A DNA stretch of 64,000 bases, from NCBI RefSeq assembly GCF_013087515.1, contig NZ_JABFCN010000023.1, positions 124,001 to 188,000 on the forward strand, given 5' to 3'. This DNA comes from Rhizobium sophorae. Its GTDB lineage: Bacteria > Pseudomonadota > Alphaproteobacteria > Rhizobiales > Rhizobiaceae. Position 1 is the first letter of the stretch. Each line of letters opens with the position of its first letter. Under the pieces are notes generated by a model that was not told the origin of the DNA, did not search any database, and saw only the letters and a list, made by a program, of their open reading frames with translations. The translations under genes were made by a program, and so were the position numbers. Shown here one piece after another: positions 44,147 through 53,418 of the stretch.

Positions 44147-46609
44147 TTACTGCGAAGGCGGCAGCAGATAGGCGCGTGGTGACGGCAGATCGATGACGAA
44201 CCTGATATCCGCGGCATTTGCCGCAACGATCAGTTGGTAGTCGCCGGGCTCAATGCGGAAGGCCCCGGCTTCGACATCGAAATAAGCGAGATCACGTGGC
44301 AGGATCTTCAATTCGGCCGTGCCGGTCTCGCCGGGCTGCAGCGAGAGTTTTGCGAAGGCGCGCAATTCCTTCTCCGGCCGCTCGACGTTGGACTTTGGCG
44401 AGCGCACATAGAGTTGGACCAGTTCCGACCCGGCCCGGTCGCCGATATTGGTCAGATCGAGGTTGACGGTCACGCCTTCGGGACCCATTTCACTCGCCGA
44501 CAGCTGCGGCTCGCTCCAGCCGAAGCGCGTATAGCCAAGGCCGAAACCAAAGGGGAAGAGCGGCTCGACAGCGCGTGTATCGTGGTGACGGTAGCCGACG
44601 AATACGCCTTCGGCATAGCGCACATGCCCATCCTTACCCGGATAGACGGCACGATCGCCCGTCATGGCGGAATTGTCGGCAAGCGCTTTCGGGAATGTCT
44701 GCGGCAGGCGCCCGCCGGGCTCGACGTCGCCGAAGAGGACATCGGCGACGGCATTGCCCAGTTCCTGCCCGGGATACCAGATCTGCAGCACGGCGCGAAC
44801 CTTGCCGAGCCAGGGCATTTCCACGGGGCCGCCGGTCTGCAGCACGACCACGGTGTTGGCGTTGACGGCCGTAACCCGCTCGATCAGTTCCTCCTGCTTA
44901 CCCGGAAGCCGCATGTCGGGCAGGTCCAAGCCTTCGGTATCCCATTCGCCGTCGCGGCCGACGAAGAGAAGCGCCACATCGGCATTCAGCGCCGTCTCGA
45001 CGGCGTCCGCGATATCGGCCTCGCCCAAAGGCTTTTCGACGCCGAAGCGAATGGCCGTGAGGTTGATCCCCTCTCCGGTCGCCACCGGCGGATCATACTC
45101 GACGGTGACGGCATGAGCTTTGCCCGCATCGAGCGCTACCGTGCCGCGCTGTTCGTCATTGGCCGTGCCGAAATAGTTTTCGCCGCGCGTCCAGCCGTCA
45201 TGGCCATCGACCATGAGCCTGCCATCGACGAAGAGCCGCGCGAGTCCGGCATTGGTCATGCCGAAGACATGATCGCCGCTCTCTTCCGGCACGAATTGCA
45301 TCGTCATCCGAGCCGAGAAATCGGTGGGGTCGAGCTCGGCCGACGGCAGCTCGAACCAGAAGAGCTCACCCTTGTCGACGGTCTCGACGTGAAGCGGAGT
45401 GCCCTGGCACCCACGCCCCTTGAAATATTCGACGGTGATCTTTCCCTTGGCCACTTCGATCAGACGGTTATGGCGGCAGCCGACGGCGTGGCTGACGCTG
45501 TTGGCATTGGAAAGGGCGGCTCGAATCCCTTCGAGCGGGCTGACTGTGTAATGGGCGGCGATCTGGGCGCTGCCGCCGCCCATAACGCGCGCGCTCGCGG
45601 CATTGGGTCCGATGACGGCGATCCGGTCGAGCGACGTCTTGGCAAGTGGCAGTATGCCGTCGTTCTTCAGCAGAACTGCGCCTTCCGCGCCGATGCGCCG
45701 GATCAGCGCCCGATCTTCCGGCAGATCGATCGCCTGCTCCGCGAGGTCGGGCTTCTTCTCGAACGCGCCGACCCGCTCGAGCAGAAGCAGGATGCGCCGC
45801 GCTGCCGCCCGCACGGTGGCGGCTTCGACCTTCCCTTCACGAACGGCGGCAACCAGTTTCTCGCCGCGATCGCGCGCCGGGCCGGGCATTTCGAGATCGA
45901 GACCGGCATTGATCGTCTCGGCCGTAGAATGCGAACCGAACCAGTCGGACATGACGATGCCGTCGAATCCCCATTCCTGGCGCAGCACCTTGGTCAGCAG
46001 CCACTCATGCTCGCTCGTATAGGTGCCGTTGAGGCGGTTATAGGAAGACATGACGGCCATCACGCCGGCGCGCCGGACGGCCTGTTCGAAGGGCGGAAAG
46101 TAGATTTCGCGTAGCGTCCGTTCGTCAATATCGGAAGACATGGTCTGCCGCTCGATCTCGGATTCGTTGCCGGCGAAGTGCTTGATCGTCGCCGCGATCC
46201 CCTGGCTCTGTACGCCCTTGATATAGGCGACGGCGAGTTCCGCGGTCAGCATCGGATCCTCGGAATAACATTCGAAATTTCGCCCGTTGAGGCCGGAACG
46301 ATGAATATTCACCGTAGGCGCGAGCAGTACGGCGGCACCCTTGCTCTTTGCCTGGTGGGCAATCGCCACGCCCATACGCTCGACCAGATCGGGATTCCAG
46401 GTGGCGCCGAGCGCGATGGCGACAGGAAAGCAAGTCGCCTTGACGCCGCCGACCAGCGAACCGGCGCCGCGGGCGCCATTCGGTCCGTCCGTCACCTTGA
46501 TCTTCGGCACATCAAGACGCTCGACGGGAACCGTCGTCCAGAAATCGGCGCCGGACAGCAGGGAGACCTGCTCCTCAAGCGTCATCTTATCGAGAATGGA
46601 TTCGATCAT
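44147..46609 (-). CDS. Beta-glucosidase, glycoside hydrolase family 3
   Basis: This is an 820-residue GH3 enzyme. The N-terminal TIM barrel includes KVTDGPNGARG, KHFAGNESE (about 143-151) and the nucleophile Asp222 in VMSDWFGSH. The second domain starts near 330 (EGAVLLKNDGILPL) and contains a PA14 insert (about 395-540, YFKGRGCQGTPLHVE to HAVTVEYDPP). A fibronectin-III-like domain ends the protein. No signal peptide is seen, so it acts in the cytoplasm on imported beta-glucosides or similar. GGGAGG precedes the ATG at 46609. A TetR gene is divergent, with a palindrome between them. Confidence 0.93.
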   Translation of the reverse strand: MIESILDKMTLEEQVSLLSGADFWTTVPVERLDVPKIKVTDGPNGARGAGSLVGGVKATCFPVAIALGATWNPDLVERMGVAIAHQAKSKGAAVLLAPTVNIHRSGLNGRNFECYSEDPMLTAELAVAYIKGVQSQGIAATIKHFAGNESEIERQTMSSDIDERTLREIYFPPFEQAVRRAGVMAVMSSYNRLNGTYTSEHEWLLTKVLRQEWGFDGIVMSDWFGSHSTAETINAGLDLEMPGPARDRGEKLVAAVREGKVEAATVRAAARRILLLLERVGAFEKKPDLAEQAIDLPEDRALIRRIGAEGAVLLKNDGILPLAKTSLDRIAVIGPNAASARVMGGGSAQIAAHYTVSPLEGIRAALSNANSVSHAVGCRHNRLIEVAKGKITVEYFKGRGCQGTPLHVETVDKGELFWFELPSAELDPTDFSARMTMQFVPEESGDHVFGMTNAGLARLFVDGRLMVDGHDGWTRGENYFGTANDEQRGTVALDAGKAHAVTVEYDPPVATGEGINLTAIRFGVEKPLGEADIADAVETALNADVALLFVGRDGEWDTEGLDLPDMRLPGKQEELIERVTAVNANTVVVLQTGGPVEMPWLGKVRAVLQIWYPGQELGNAVADVLFGDVEPGGRLPQTFPKALADNSAMTGDRAVYPGKDGHVRYAEGVFVGYRHHDTRAVEPLFPFGFGLGYTRFGWSEPQLSASEMGPEGVTVNLDLTNIGDRAGSELVQLYVRSPKSNVERPEKELRAFAKLSLQPGETGTAELKILPRDLAYFDVEAGAFRIEPGDYQLIVAANAADIRFVIDLPSPRAYLLPPSQ

Positions 46610-46711
46610 GCAAACCTCCCCTTCAATGGAATTCGGGCATTGCGCATTGCTGCCCTCTGCCAATCCATCCGCTGCCGGCGCCTATTTTCCTGGCAAGGCA
46701 GTTCTTAAACC

Positions 46712-46727
46712 TACCGATTACTCGGTA
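46712..46727. promoter_or_regulatory. Candidate TetR operator between GH3 and TetR genes
   Basis: A perfect inverted repeat TACCGA-TTAC-TCGGTA lies between the divergent GH3 and TetR genes, about 100 bases from each start. The size and symmetry are as expected for a TetR dimer site. It could repress both genes. Inferred. Confidence 0.55.
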
Positions 46728-46840
46728 TTTTTAAGATGTCAACCGATGAAGCCTGATATAGGAATAGAGAGCGCCGGAGAAATCGGTGCGAGGGTTGCCG
46801 ATCGGTAGCTTGCCGCTAGAAGAAATCGACGGGAGAGACG

Positions 46841-47479
46841 ATGGCAGAGTTTCTTGAATCGAAGACCGGACAGGACGAAAAGCGAAGGCGCAGATCTCGC
46901 AAGGGCGAAGCGCGCCGCGCGGAGATCCTGACGGCAGCGATGCGGCGTTTCGCCGAAGACGGCTTCCAGAATGCCGCCATCGGCGATGTGGCCCGCGACG
47001 TCGGCCTGTCGCTGCCCGGCCTGCTGCACCATTTCCCGACCAAGGTCGATCTCCTGCTTGCCATTCTGGACAAGCGCGATCGCGAAAGCGAAAGCTTCAT
47101 CGGGCCCCATCGTTCCGATCTCCGCGGCCTGCTCAATGGCATGGTCGAGGTCTTCCGTCGCAACGCCGCAATGATCGAGGTCATCAGGGCCTTCGCCATC
47201 CTGAATGCCGAGAGCCTGATGAAGGATCACCCGGCCAAGGCATGGTTTCTCGATCGCGCCACCCAGCTGCAGAATGACATCGCCGCGACCTTCGAACAGG
47301 CCGTTGCCGATGGGTCGATAGACGGCAAGATCGATGGCAGAGCGATGGCGGCCGAACTGATCGCCGTGATGGACGGCCTTCAGATGCTCTGGCTGCGCGA
47401 CCCCGCGCGCTTCGATATGGTCGGCGGGTTGGAAGCCTATATCAGCCGCCTGTTGAGCAGCCTTGGCCTGCAGGGCTGA
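46841..47479 (+). CDS. TetR-family transcriptional regulator
   Basis: This 212-residue TetR repressor has the N-terminal HTH in RRAEILTAAMRRFAEDGFQN, AAIGDVARDVGLSLPGLLHH and FPTKVDLLLAIL, and a helical ligand domain. It is divergent from the GH3 beta-glucosidase and probably controls it through the palindrome at 46712-46727. The 3' end stops seven bases before the convergent hydrolase gene. Confidence 0.88.
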   Translation: MAEFLESKTGQDEKRRRRSRKGEARRAEILTAAMRRFAEDGFQNAAIGDVARDVGLSLPGLLHHFPTKVDLLLAILDKRDRESESFIGPHRSDLRGLLNGMVEVFRRNAAMIEVIRAFAILNAESLMKDHPAKAWFLDRATQLQNDIAATFEQAVADGSIDGKIDGRAMAAELIAVMDGLQMLWLRDPARFDMVGGLEAYISRLLSSLGLQG

Positions 47480-47486
47480 GCCTTGG

Positions 47487-48374
47487 CTAACAGCTCTGCT
47501 CGCGGGGTGGTCGAGGATAGCGCCTTATCGAAACCTGCCTTCCATCAAAGCGCGCTAACCAGACCATAATGCGGCTTACAGCTTCGTAATACCTCTGCCC
47601 GACAAGCAGACCCGTATGTGTCGTACCCCAGAGACCTAGATATTCCCCACCGATGTGGCGTGCTGTCGCCAGGCCTCGATGATCATCGGGTTCGTCGTTG
47701 ACGGCGCAAATGACGAGGCCGGGGCACGTGATCTTCTCGCCTTCGATGGAAATCCCCTCAGCCCCGAAATGAAAGGAAAATGCACTGAATGCCTTTGCAG
47801 ATTCCATGGACAGGTACTTCCGCTGGAATTCGATATCCTCGAATGTTTCATCGACACTGATTTGCTCGTCGCGCATGGGAGCAGGCACGACGAGGCCGGG
47901 CATTCGCAACGCGAGATCGCGATAGGGCGCCTCCGCATGCACTTGCCTGCAAATGCTGGAATCGATCAGCACGAGCCCGGCTATCTTCACGCTTTCCGCC
48001 AATTTCTGGCTCAGGATTCCGCCCATGCTGAATCCGATCACGATGGGAGGAGTTCCACATCCTTCGACGATTTCGGAGATCACCAGCCGGATGTCTTCCA
48101 GGTAATCTTCAAACAGGATTTTTGTGAAATCCACCGACCTGCTTTTGTAGTGGCCCCGCAGGTTAATGCAATAAGAGTTCCATCCAGCCGATATGAAATG
48201 AGGAATGTATTTGCTCCACATCCAGCTCCCGGTAAAGGCGCCATGGACGAAGAGCAAAGGCGGCCGAACGGACTGTCTTGAATTACCGCACCCATAAAAT
48301 ATTTCCAGAAATAGGTCATTCTCTCCGATGTATTTTTCCGTGTGCTCGGGTCGTTCTTTTGCATAGTCCCGCAT
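47487..48374 (-). CDS. Alpha/beta hydrolase
   Basis: This 295-residue alpha/beta hydrolase has PPLLFVHGAFTGSWMW (oxyanion), the nucleophile elbow VIGFSMGG (Ser near 117), an Asp candidate in AVNDEPDDH and a His in TTHTGLL. AAAGGAG lies eight bases before the ATG at 48374. Base composition appears lower in GC than its neighbours, with more A/T-ending codons, which hints at recent acquisition. It is divergent from a LysR gene that probably regulates it. Substrate unknown. Confidence 0.84.
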   Translation of the reverse strand: MRDYAKERPEHTEKYIGENDLFLEIFYGCGNSRQSVRPPLLFVHGAFTGSWMWSKYIPHFISAGWNSYCINLRGHYKSRSVDFTKILFEDYLEDIRLVISEIVEGCGTPPIVIGFSMGGILSQKLAESVKIAGLVLIDSSICRQVHAEAPYRDLALRMPGLVVPAPMRDEQISVDETFEDIEFQRKYLSMESAKAFSAFSFHFGAEGISIEGEKITCPGLVICAVNDEPDDHRGLATARHIGGEYLGLWGTTHTGLLVGQRYYEAVSRIMVWLARFDGRQVSIRRYPRPPREQSC

Positions 48375-48498
48375 ACCGCTCACTCCTTTGATACCGGCCG
48401 GCCGCGTGTCGAGACAGAGGATATTTCCTATGCAATATTGATCAATCCCGGCTCTTGGACTTACATAAAGGACAAGATGTCTTCAATTGGGTGCTGAT

Positions 48499-49440
48499 GT
48501 GGAGAGTCTCGCAAGCGTTGTCGCCTTCGTTTACGCCGCCGAACAGCAGAGCTATGTCGCAGCCGCCAGGGTTGCCGGAGTTTCGCCATCCGCGATCGGA
48601 AAGGCAGTGGCGCGTCTCGAAAGCCGGCTGGGCGTGCGGCTCTTCAACCGGACGACGCGCAGTATCGGCCTGACCGAGGAAGGAGCGGTCCTCTACGAGC
48701 GCTACAAACGCATCATCGATGACATGGACGACGCAGAGGCCACAATCTCACGAAGCCGGGAGCGTCCAAGGGGGCGCCTTCGCGTCAGCGTCCCGCATAT
48801 CGTCGGGCATCACCTTCTCATGCCGATCCTGCCCATTTTTGCCGAGCAGTTTCCGGAGATCGAACTGGACATCGATTTCGAAGACAAGGTCATCGACCTG
48901 GTCGCAGAGGGCCTGGATGTCGTCGTGCGGAGCGGTGAGCTTGCCGATGCTCGATTGATTGCCCGCCATCTTGGCGACCAGCATTTCGTCGTCTGCGGAA
49001 GTCCCGATTATCTCAAGCGTCATGGACGCCCGGAGACCCCGGATGACCTCTCCCAACATGCTTGCATTCACTTCAAATACCCATCCAGCGGCCGGCTCGC
49101 GCCGTGGGCATTCCGCTCACCATACGATCGGGTAATTTTCCCAAGGAGCCTTACATTCAACAATACGGACGCAGGGTTGCGGGCAGCACAGGACGGTTTG
49201 GGGCTCGCGCATCTGCCTGTCTACGTCGCAGGGTTCCATATGCGAACCGGAAGTTTGGTCCCGGTCCTGACCTCCTTCATGGTGCCGTACGGCTCGCTCT
49301 CCCTCGTCTGGCCCTCCAATCGTCAGCTTTCACCAAAAGTCCGCGCTTTCGTGGATTTTGTAGTTGCGAACTTTGCCGCCCGACCCGACGTTTTTCGACC
49401 GCTGGATGTGGCTGGCAGCTCATCCAATTCTGGGGGATAG
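48499..49440 (+). CDS. LysR-family transcriptional regulator
   Basis: This is a LysR regulator of about 313 residues. Its HTH is QSYVAAARVAGVSPSAIGKA followed by VARLESRLGVRLFNRTTRS. The effector domain starts at RGRLRVSVPHIVGHH. The likely start is a GTG at 48499, which gives the family-typical beginning M-E-S-L; a TTG at 48487 is an alternative. Divergent from the alpha/beta hydrolase, 125 bases apart, it probably regulates that gene and itself. Confidence 0.88.
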   Translation: MESLASVVAFVYAAEQQSYVAAARVAGVSPSAIGKAVARLESRLGVRLFNRTTRSIGLTEEGAVLYERYKRIIDDMDDAEATISRSRERPRGRLRVSVPHIVGHHLLMPILPIFAEQFPEIELDIDFEDKVIDLVAEGLDVVVRSGELADARLIARHLGDQHFVVCGSPDYLKRHGRPETPDDLSQHACIHFKYPSSGRLAPWAFRSPYDRVIFPRSLTFNNTDAGLRAAQDGLGLAHLPVYVAGFHMRTGSLVPVLTSFMVPYGSLSLVWPSNRQLSPKVRAFVDFVVANFAARPDVFRPLDVAGSSSNSGG

Positions 49441-49539
49441 CGGACGCTTTCAGGAGCGCCCGCCAATTCTTCAAATCGTGGTGCGACCGCCGTTCTTGCC
49501 ATAGGCCATTTGATTCCCGGCACGTATGGCGGTCAGGCG

Positions 49540-52500
49540 TCAGCCATTTCGCAGCTTCCAGGTCCGGATTTCGAATGGCATGATGTCGGCAGGTCCCTTC
49601 CGCTCCATCGGCTCTTCGAGAATATTCAGCGGCTGCGATGCCGCCCATCCGGACGGCAGATCAAGGGAGAGGCTGCCGCGCCGGCCGGCCGGTTCATAGA
49701 GGCGCAGGATGAGGCCGTCGCCCTCTTCCGCCGGCTTCAGGCCTGAGAACGCGACGGGGATGCCGGTGACCGCAAGCGGTGCGAAAGTGGAGGCAGAGAG
49801 GCCGCTGGATTCGGCCGAGACGAGCGGCTGGTTGAGATCGATCGCCTCGTCGAGAACGCCGCCTTCATGCCAGGCGCCTTCATGCGGCATCAGCGCATAG
49901 GTGAAGCTCTGCTCACCTTCGTCGGCGAGCGGATCCGGATAGATCGGCCCGCGCACGAGGCTCATGCCGATCACGTTGCCGCGGGCGCTATGGCCGTATT
50001 TGGCATTGTTGAGCAGCGCGACCCCGAAGTCCGGCTCACTGATATCGACGAAGCGGTGCGCGACGGCCTCGAACATCGCCTGCTCCCAGGACGTATTCGT
50101 GTGCGTTGCCCGCTCGACGATGCCGAAGGCGCATTCGAAGGTCGCCTTGCGGGCCAGTGCTGCGACCGGGTTCAGGGTGCGCAGCAGTGTGCGACGGTCA
50201 TGCCAGTCGATCGTCGTTTCGATGTCGAGCCGCCTGGCATTGGCCGTGAGCACATAGGTCTGCGTGACGCTGGAATTCCGGTAGCGGTAAACGACCCGGA
50301 TCGCTGCGCGGTGCGGGCCGTCTTCAGCGAGGGTGATACTGTCAGGCGCGTCGAGGCGGACGGCCTTTTCGGAATAATCCGCGTCGATATCCCAGGCATC
50401 CCAGTTGCGCGGCTTGTCGGCCGGATAGACCCAGAGCTGGTTTGCCGAGCCGTCGACCGCTTCCCGACCCGTGGCCTTGTGAACGAGGCTGGCCACGGCC
50501 CCGTCCTTGCCGATGGTGACGGAGAGGTACTCGTTTTCGAGACGGTCGGGGCCGGCCTTGAGCCCGCCCGCCGGCTTGAGCGAGCCTTTGTCGAAGACAG
50601 CAACGGACAAGGGCGCGACGAGATCGGCGGCCGCAATGACCGTGCCGTCGGAGAGTGTCGCGCTGAGCGGCCTCGGCGAAAGCGACGGATTGACGACGAC
50701 GAGGGCATCGCCAACCCCGCCCTTCGGCAGCTTGGCCGATAGCGCCCGCAATGCCATCACCTGTTCGGCCTTGGCATGGTCGATGACGCCGTCCAGTTCC
50801 TGCTCTGCATCCTGATAGACTTCGCGGATGCTCGAGCCCGGCAGAATGTCGTGGAACTCGTTCTTCAGCACCACGCGCCAATCCGCCTCGAGGCTTAGGG
50901 GTCTGTCTGCTCCGAGCATATGCGCCAGCGAAGCGATGGTTTCGGCGGTGATCAGCGCCCGTTCGGCCTGGCGATGTTTGCGCTTGACGCCGCTTTGCGT
51001 CGTCAGCGTTGCGCGGTGCAGTTCGAGATAGATTTCACCGTCCCACACGGGGAGGCTCTTTTCCCTCGCGGTGCGGTGCGCCTGCTCATAATAGCTTTTG
51101 ACGGTGCCCCAGCGTGCCTGTGGGATCGCCGGGAAATCGCGCAGTTGCACCTCGCGCTCGACCATCTCCGGCGTGACGCCGCCGCCGCCATCGCCATAGC
51201 CGACGGCCAGAAGCGACGTATCGTGCTGCGTCTTGCCGCGGAAATTCTTCCATGTCGGCACGAAGCAATCGGGCTGCACGAAGCCGTTATAACCCTGCAT
51301 CGGATTGTCGAACGTATGAGTCAGCACCTGGCTGCCGTCGAGGCCCTTCCACCAGAAGAGGTCGGAGGGAATATGATTGGTCTCGCTCCAATTGACCTTG
51401 ATCGTGAAGAAGCTGTCGATGCCGCCCTGTCTCAGGATCTGCGGCAGCGCGCCTGAAAAGCCGAAGCAATCCGGCAGCCAGCAGACCGTATGGCGCGTGC
51501 CGAAGGTCTTTTCGAAATAACGCTGGCCATAGAGAACCTGACGGGCGAGGCTTTCGCCGGTCGGCATGTTCGTGTCGGGCTCCACCCACATGCCGCCGAC
51601 GGTTTCCCACTTTCCGTCTGCGACCTTCTGCTTGATGCGATCGAGAAGCGCTGGGTCTTCCTCTTCCATCTGCGCGTAATAATGGGCAGTCGATTGATTG
51701 AAGCGGAAATCGTCGGAGCGCTCCATCAGCGACAGGGCCGTATTGAAGGTGCGCCGCATTTTCCGCCGCGTCTCGCGATAAGGCCAAAGCCAGGCGAGAT
51801 CGATATGCGCATGGCCCGTCAGCAGCAATTCTCCATTCGGGGGAAAGCGCTTCTGCAGTTCCTTCAGCTTTGCCATCAGGGCATCGAAGGCTGCGGCTGC
51901 CGAAGCGCTTTCCTCGTCCGTGAGACCCGCCGGATTTTCCTGGAGCTCCGGCAGTTCCCAGATCTTCTGCTGCATGACCGCGCCAGATGTGCGGGAGATA
52001 TAAGCCGCCGTATCCGACGGCCAATCGAGACTGCGCAATGCATGCTCGGCGGCATCCATCAGATGCGGCACGACTTCATGTTCACCCAGCGAATCGATTG
52101 CCTCGGCCACCTGCTTCAACAGAAGATGCAGGCGGTGAGCGGGACCATCGAGCCAGATCAACCGAGCCTTGTTGAGCCTCGGAGCGCGATTGGGCTCGCC
52201 GAACGGAAAGCGGGCGACGGTTTCCGTTGCGATCGAAAAGCGGCGGCCCTTCACCGGGAATTCCTGATGATAGGGATCGAGACCGAATGTTTCCGTTTCT
52301 CCATCGGGATAGCTTAGCGTAATCAGGCTCTCGCCGCCGAGATCGAGCTGCAGGCGAAGGTCCGCGAGAGGCCACGCCTGCGGCGCTTCAGCGGTCGCGG
52401 CAAAATGCACTACCCCCTGGTGGTGCGGCCAATCCTGGTGATGTGCGATCGGCTCGCCCTCGAAAGTCCAGCCGTCGATCACGGCACTTTGTCGATCTCG

Positions 52501-52566
52501 CCAATGCGCCAACTCGGCAATGCGAACTTTCAGACGATCGAGGCGCTGGGCAATGGTCAGAGGCAT
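49540..52566 (-). CDS. Alpha-mannosidase, glycoside hydrolase family 38
   Basis: This 1008-residue GH38 enzyme has the zinc site in GHAHIDLAWLWP (residues 251-262, Asp256). The nucleophile Asp366 is in WLPDCFGFSGALPQIL, and the catalytic domain includes GGMWVEPDTNMPTGES. An N-terminal domain of about 240 residues and large C-terminal beta domains follow the bacterial/Class II cytosolic pattern. No signal peptide is present, so it cleaves imported alpha-mannosides. The promoter shares a 33-bp element with the sugar ABC operon at 56675, suggesting a joint regulon with the ROK regulators. Confidence 0.93.
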   Translation of the reverse strand: MPLTIAQRLDRLKVRIAELAHWRDRQSAVIDGWTFEGEPIAHHQDWPHHQGVVHFAATAEAPQAWPLADLRLQLDLGGESLITLSYPDGETETFGLDPYHQEFPVKGRRFSIATETVARFPFGEPNRAPRLNKARLIWLDGPAHRLHLLLKQVAEAIDSLGEHEVVPHLMDAAEHALRSLDWPSDTAAYISRTSGAVMQQKIWELPELQENPAGLTDEESASAAAAFDALMAKLKELQKRFPPNGELLLTGHAHIDLAWLWPYRETRRKMRRTFNTALSLMERSDDFRFNQSTAHYYAQMEEEDPALLDRIKQKVADGKWETVGGMWVEPDTNMPTGESLARQVLYGQRYFEKTFGTRHTVCWLPDCFGFSGALPQILRQGGIDSFFTIKVNWSETNHIPSDLFWWKGLDGSQVLTHTFDNPMQGYNGFVQPDCFVPTWKNFRGKTQHDTSLLAVGYGDGGGGVTPEMVEREVQLRDFPAIPQARWGTVKSYYEQAHRTAREKSLPVWDGEIYLELHRATLTTQSGVKRKHRQAERALITAETIASLAHMLGADRPLSLEADWRVVLKNEFHDILPGSSIREVYQDAEQELDGVIDHAKAEQVMALRALSAKLPKGGVGDALVVVNPSLSPRPLSATLSDGTVIAAADLVAPLSVAVFDKGSLKPAGGLKAGPDRLENEYLSVTIGKDGAVASLVHKATGREAVDGSANQLWVYPADKPRNWDAWDIDADYSEKAVRLDAPDSITLAEDGPHRAAIRVVYRYRNSSVTQTYVLTANARRLDIETTIDWHDRRTLLRTLNPVAALARKATFECAFGIVERATHTNTSWEQAMFEAVAHRFVDISEPDFGVALLNNAKYGHSARGNVIGMSLVRGPIYPDPLADEGEQSFTYALMPHEGAWHEGGVLDEAIDLNQPLVSAESSGLSASTFAPLAVTGIPVAFSGLKPAEEGDGLILRLYEPAGRRGSLSLDLPSGWAASQPLNILEEPMERKGPADIMPFEIRTWKLRNG

Positions 52567-52700
52567 GGCTTATCCTGTTGAAAATCGACGGCTGACAATC
52601 TTGTCGTCATGCTTTTGGGGTCGTGGACATGGTTTTGGGGAGATGAAGATGGCGCCGACATCGCGATTGCCCGGCCCCTCCTCCAAGCGGGCTGCAGAGT

Positions 52701-52734
52701 CTTAGATTAAGTAACTTTGATTTGGCGTCAAGCC
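52701..52734 (-). promoter_or_regulatory. Promoter/operator of GH38 gene, shared with ABC operon
   Basis: On the minus strand this reads GGCTTGACGCC, then CAAATCAAAG, then TTACTTAATCTAAG. It matches 30 of 33 bases of the element at 56565-56597. TTGACG and TAATCT, 16 bases apart, would be -35 and -10. The AAGTTACTT core is a near palindrome and a likely ROK operator. The element lies 135 bases before the GH38 start. Confidence 0.7.
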
Positions 52735-52829
52735 CGTAAGAGTGAACCGCTCCGGGTTTTACCGGATGTCGCCGTCACGCCACGTTCTTGCGAAAGCCGC
52801 TTGCTCGACCAGACGCTCTCGTGCGTGAG

Positions 52830-53075
52830 GCTTTTCCGCGATCCAAAGGTTTGGTGGGACGACGCAGCCAACGCCTATCGCATGATACTCGGCGCATCGA
52901 TCGAAGGGATCCCGCGGTGTTGTTGTTCGGTTCCGGCGATGGCCTCGTTTGGCAATATCTCAGGCCGCTCTATCGTGCGTCGGTTAACTTCCCCAGGAAG
53001 GCGCGCGTGCGGTGGAATGCCCGGATTTCTTTCGGCTGAAACGCTGCGGCCTTCACCGAATAACGAGATCTTGAT
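52830..53075 (+). pseudogene. GH32 beta-fructosidase remnant, frameshifted
   Basis: Three consecutive pieces in three frames match GH32 landmarks. First comes LFRDPKVWWDDAANAYRMIL (from about 52830), containing the RDPK motif. Next comes AVLLFGSGDGLVWQYLRPLY (from about 52915). Last comes VECPDFFRLKRCG (from 53012), whose ECPD holds the catalytic Glu. The N-terminal NDPNG nucleophile region and the C-terminal beta-sandwich are missing, so this is a decayed internal fragment of roughly 80 residues. It is divergent from the GH38 mannosidase and close to its promoter element. Confidence 0.75.
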
Positions 53076-53167
53076 CAACAACAACAGTTATCGAAACCCC
53101 GGTCGGCCCTATTTGACCGAGAATTGCACTGATATCGCAGATTTCAGGCAGCGCTGGGGAGGGTGGA

Positions 53168-53353
53168 ATGCTTCAAGTCCGCAAATTGTTGACAGCCGCG
53201 ACAGCCGTCATCGTGGTTGCCGTATCGTCGTCATCTTGCACGACCTCGAATGACTCGATGCAAACCGGCTCGGTTGGATATAGCAGCGTCGACTATGCGC
53301 TCAGACCTGCCTGCCGCGACGGCTTCGGCAACGATCGTCCTTGCAGCTATTAG
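53168..53353 (+). CDS. Small secreted or lipoprotein-like hypothetical protein
   Basis: This 61-residue frame has GGGAGGGTGG just before the ATG. It starts with a signal-like region (RKLLTAATAVIVVAVSSSSC) with a Cys where a lipidation site could be, then CTTSNDSMQTGSVGY and a tail with two more cysteines (ACRDGFGNDRPCSY). Small Cys-containing lipoproteins of this kind are frequent in rhizobia. No function is known to me. Confidence 0.6.
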   Translation: MLQVRKLLTAATAVIVVAVSSSSCTTSNDSMQTGSVGYSSVDYALRPACRDGFGNDRPCSY

Positions 53354-53418
53354 AGGCAATGGCTGCTCGACGAGCGACATCACCGGATGAGCCGTCGGAA
53401 GCAAATATTCATTCCGCT

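Noticed and set aside
44234..46114. 626-codon open frame antisense to the GH3 gene
   Set aside because: The opposite strand encodes a full GH3 enzyme with catalytic motifs; the antisense product has no recognisable features.
52717..53253. 178-codon frame read as a hypothetical gene
   Set aside because: Only its first third matches GH32 and the match moves to other frames, so it is part of a pseudogene.
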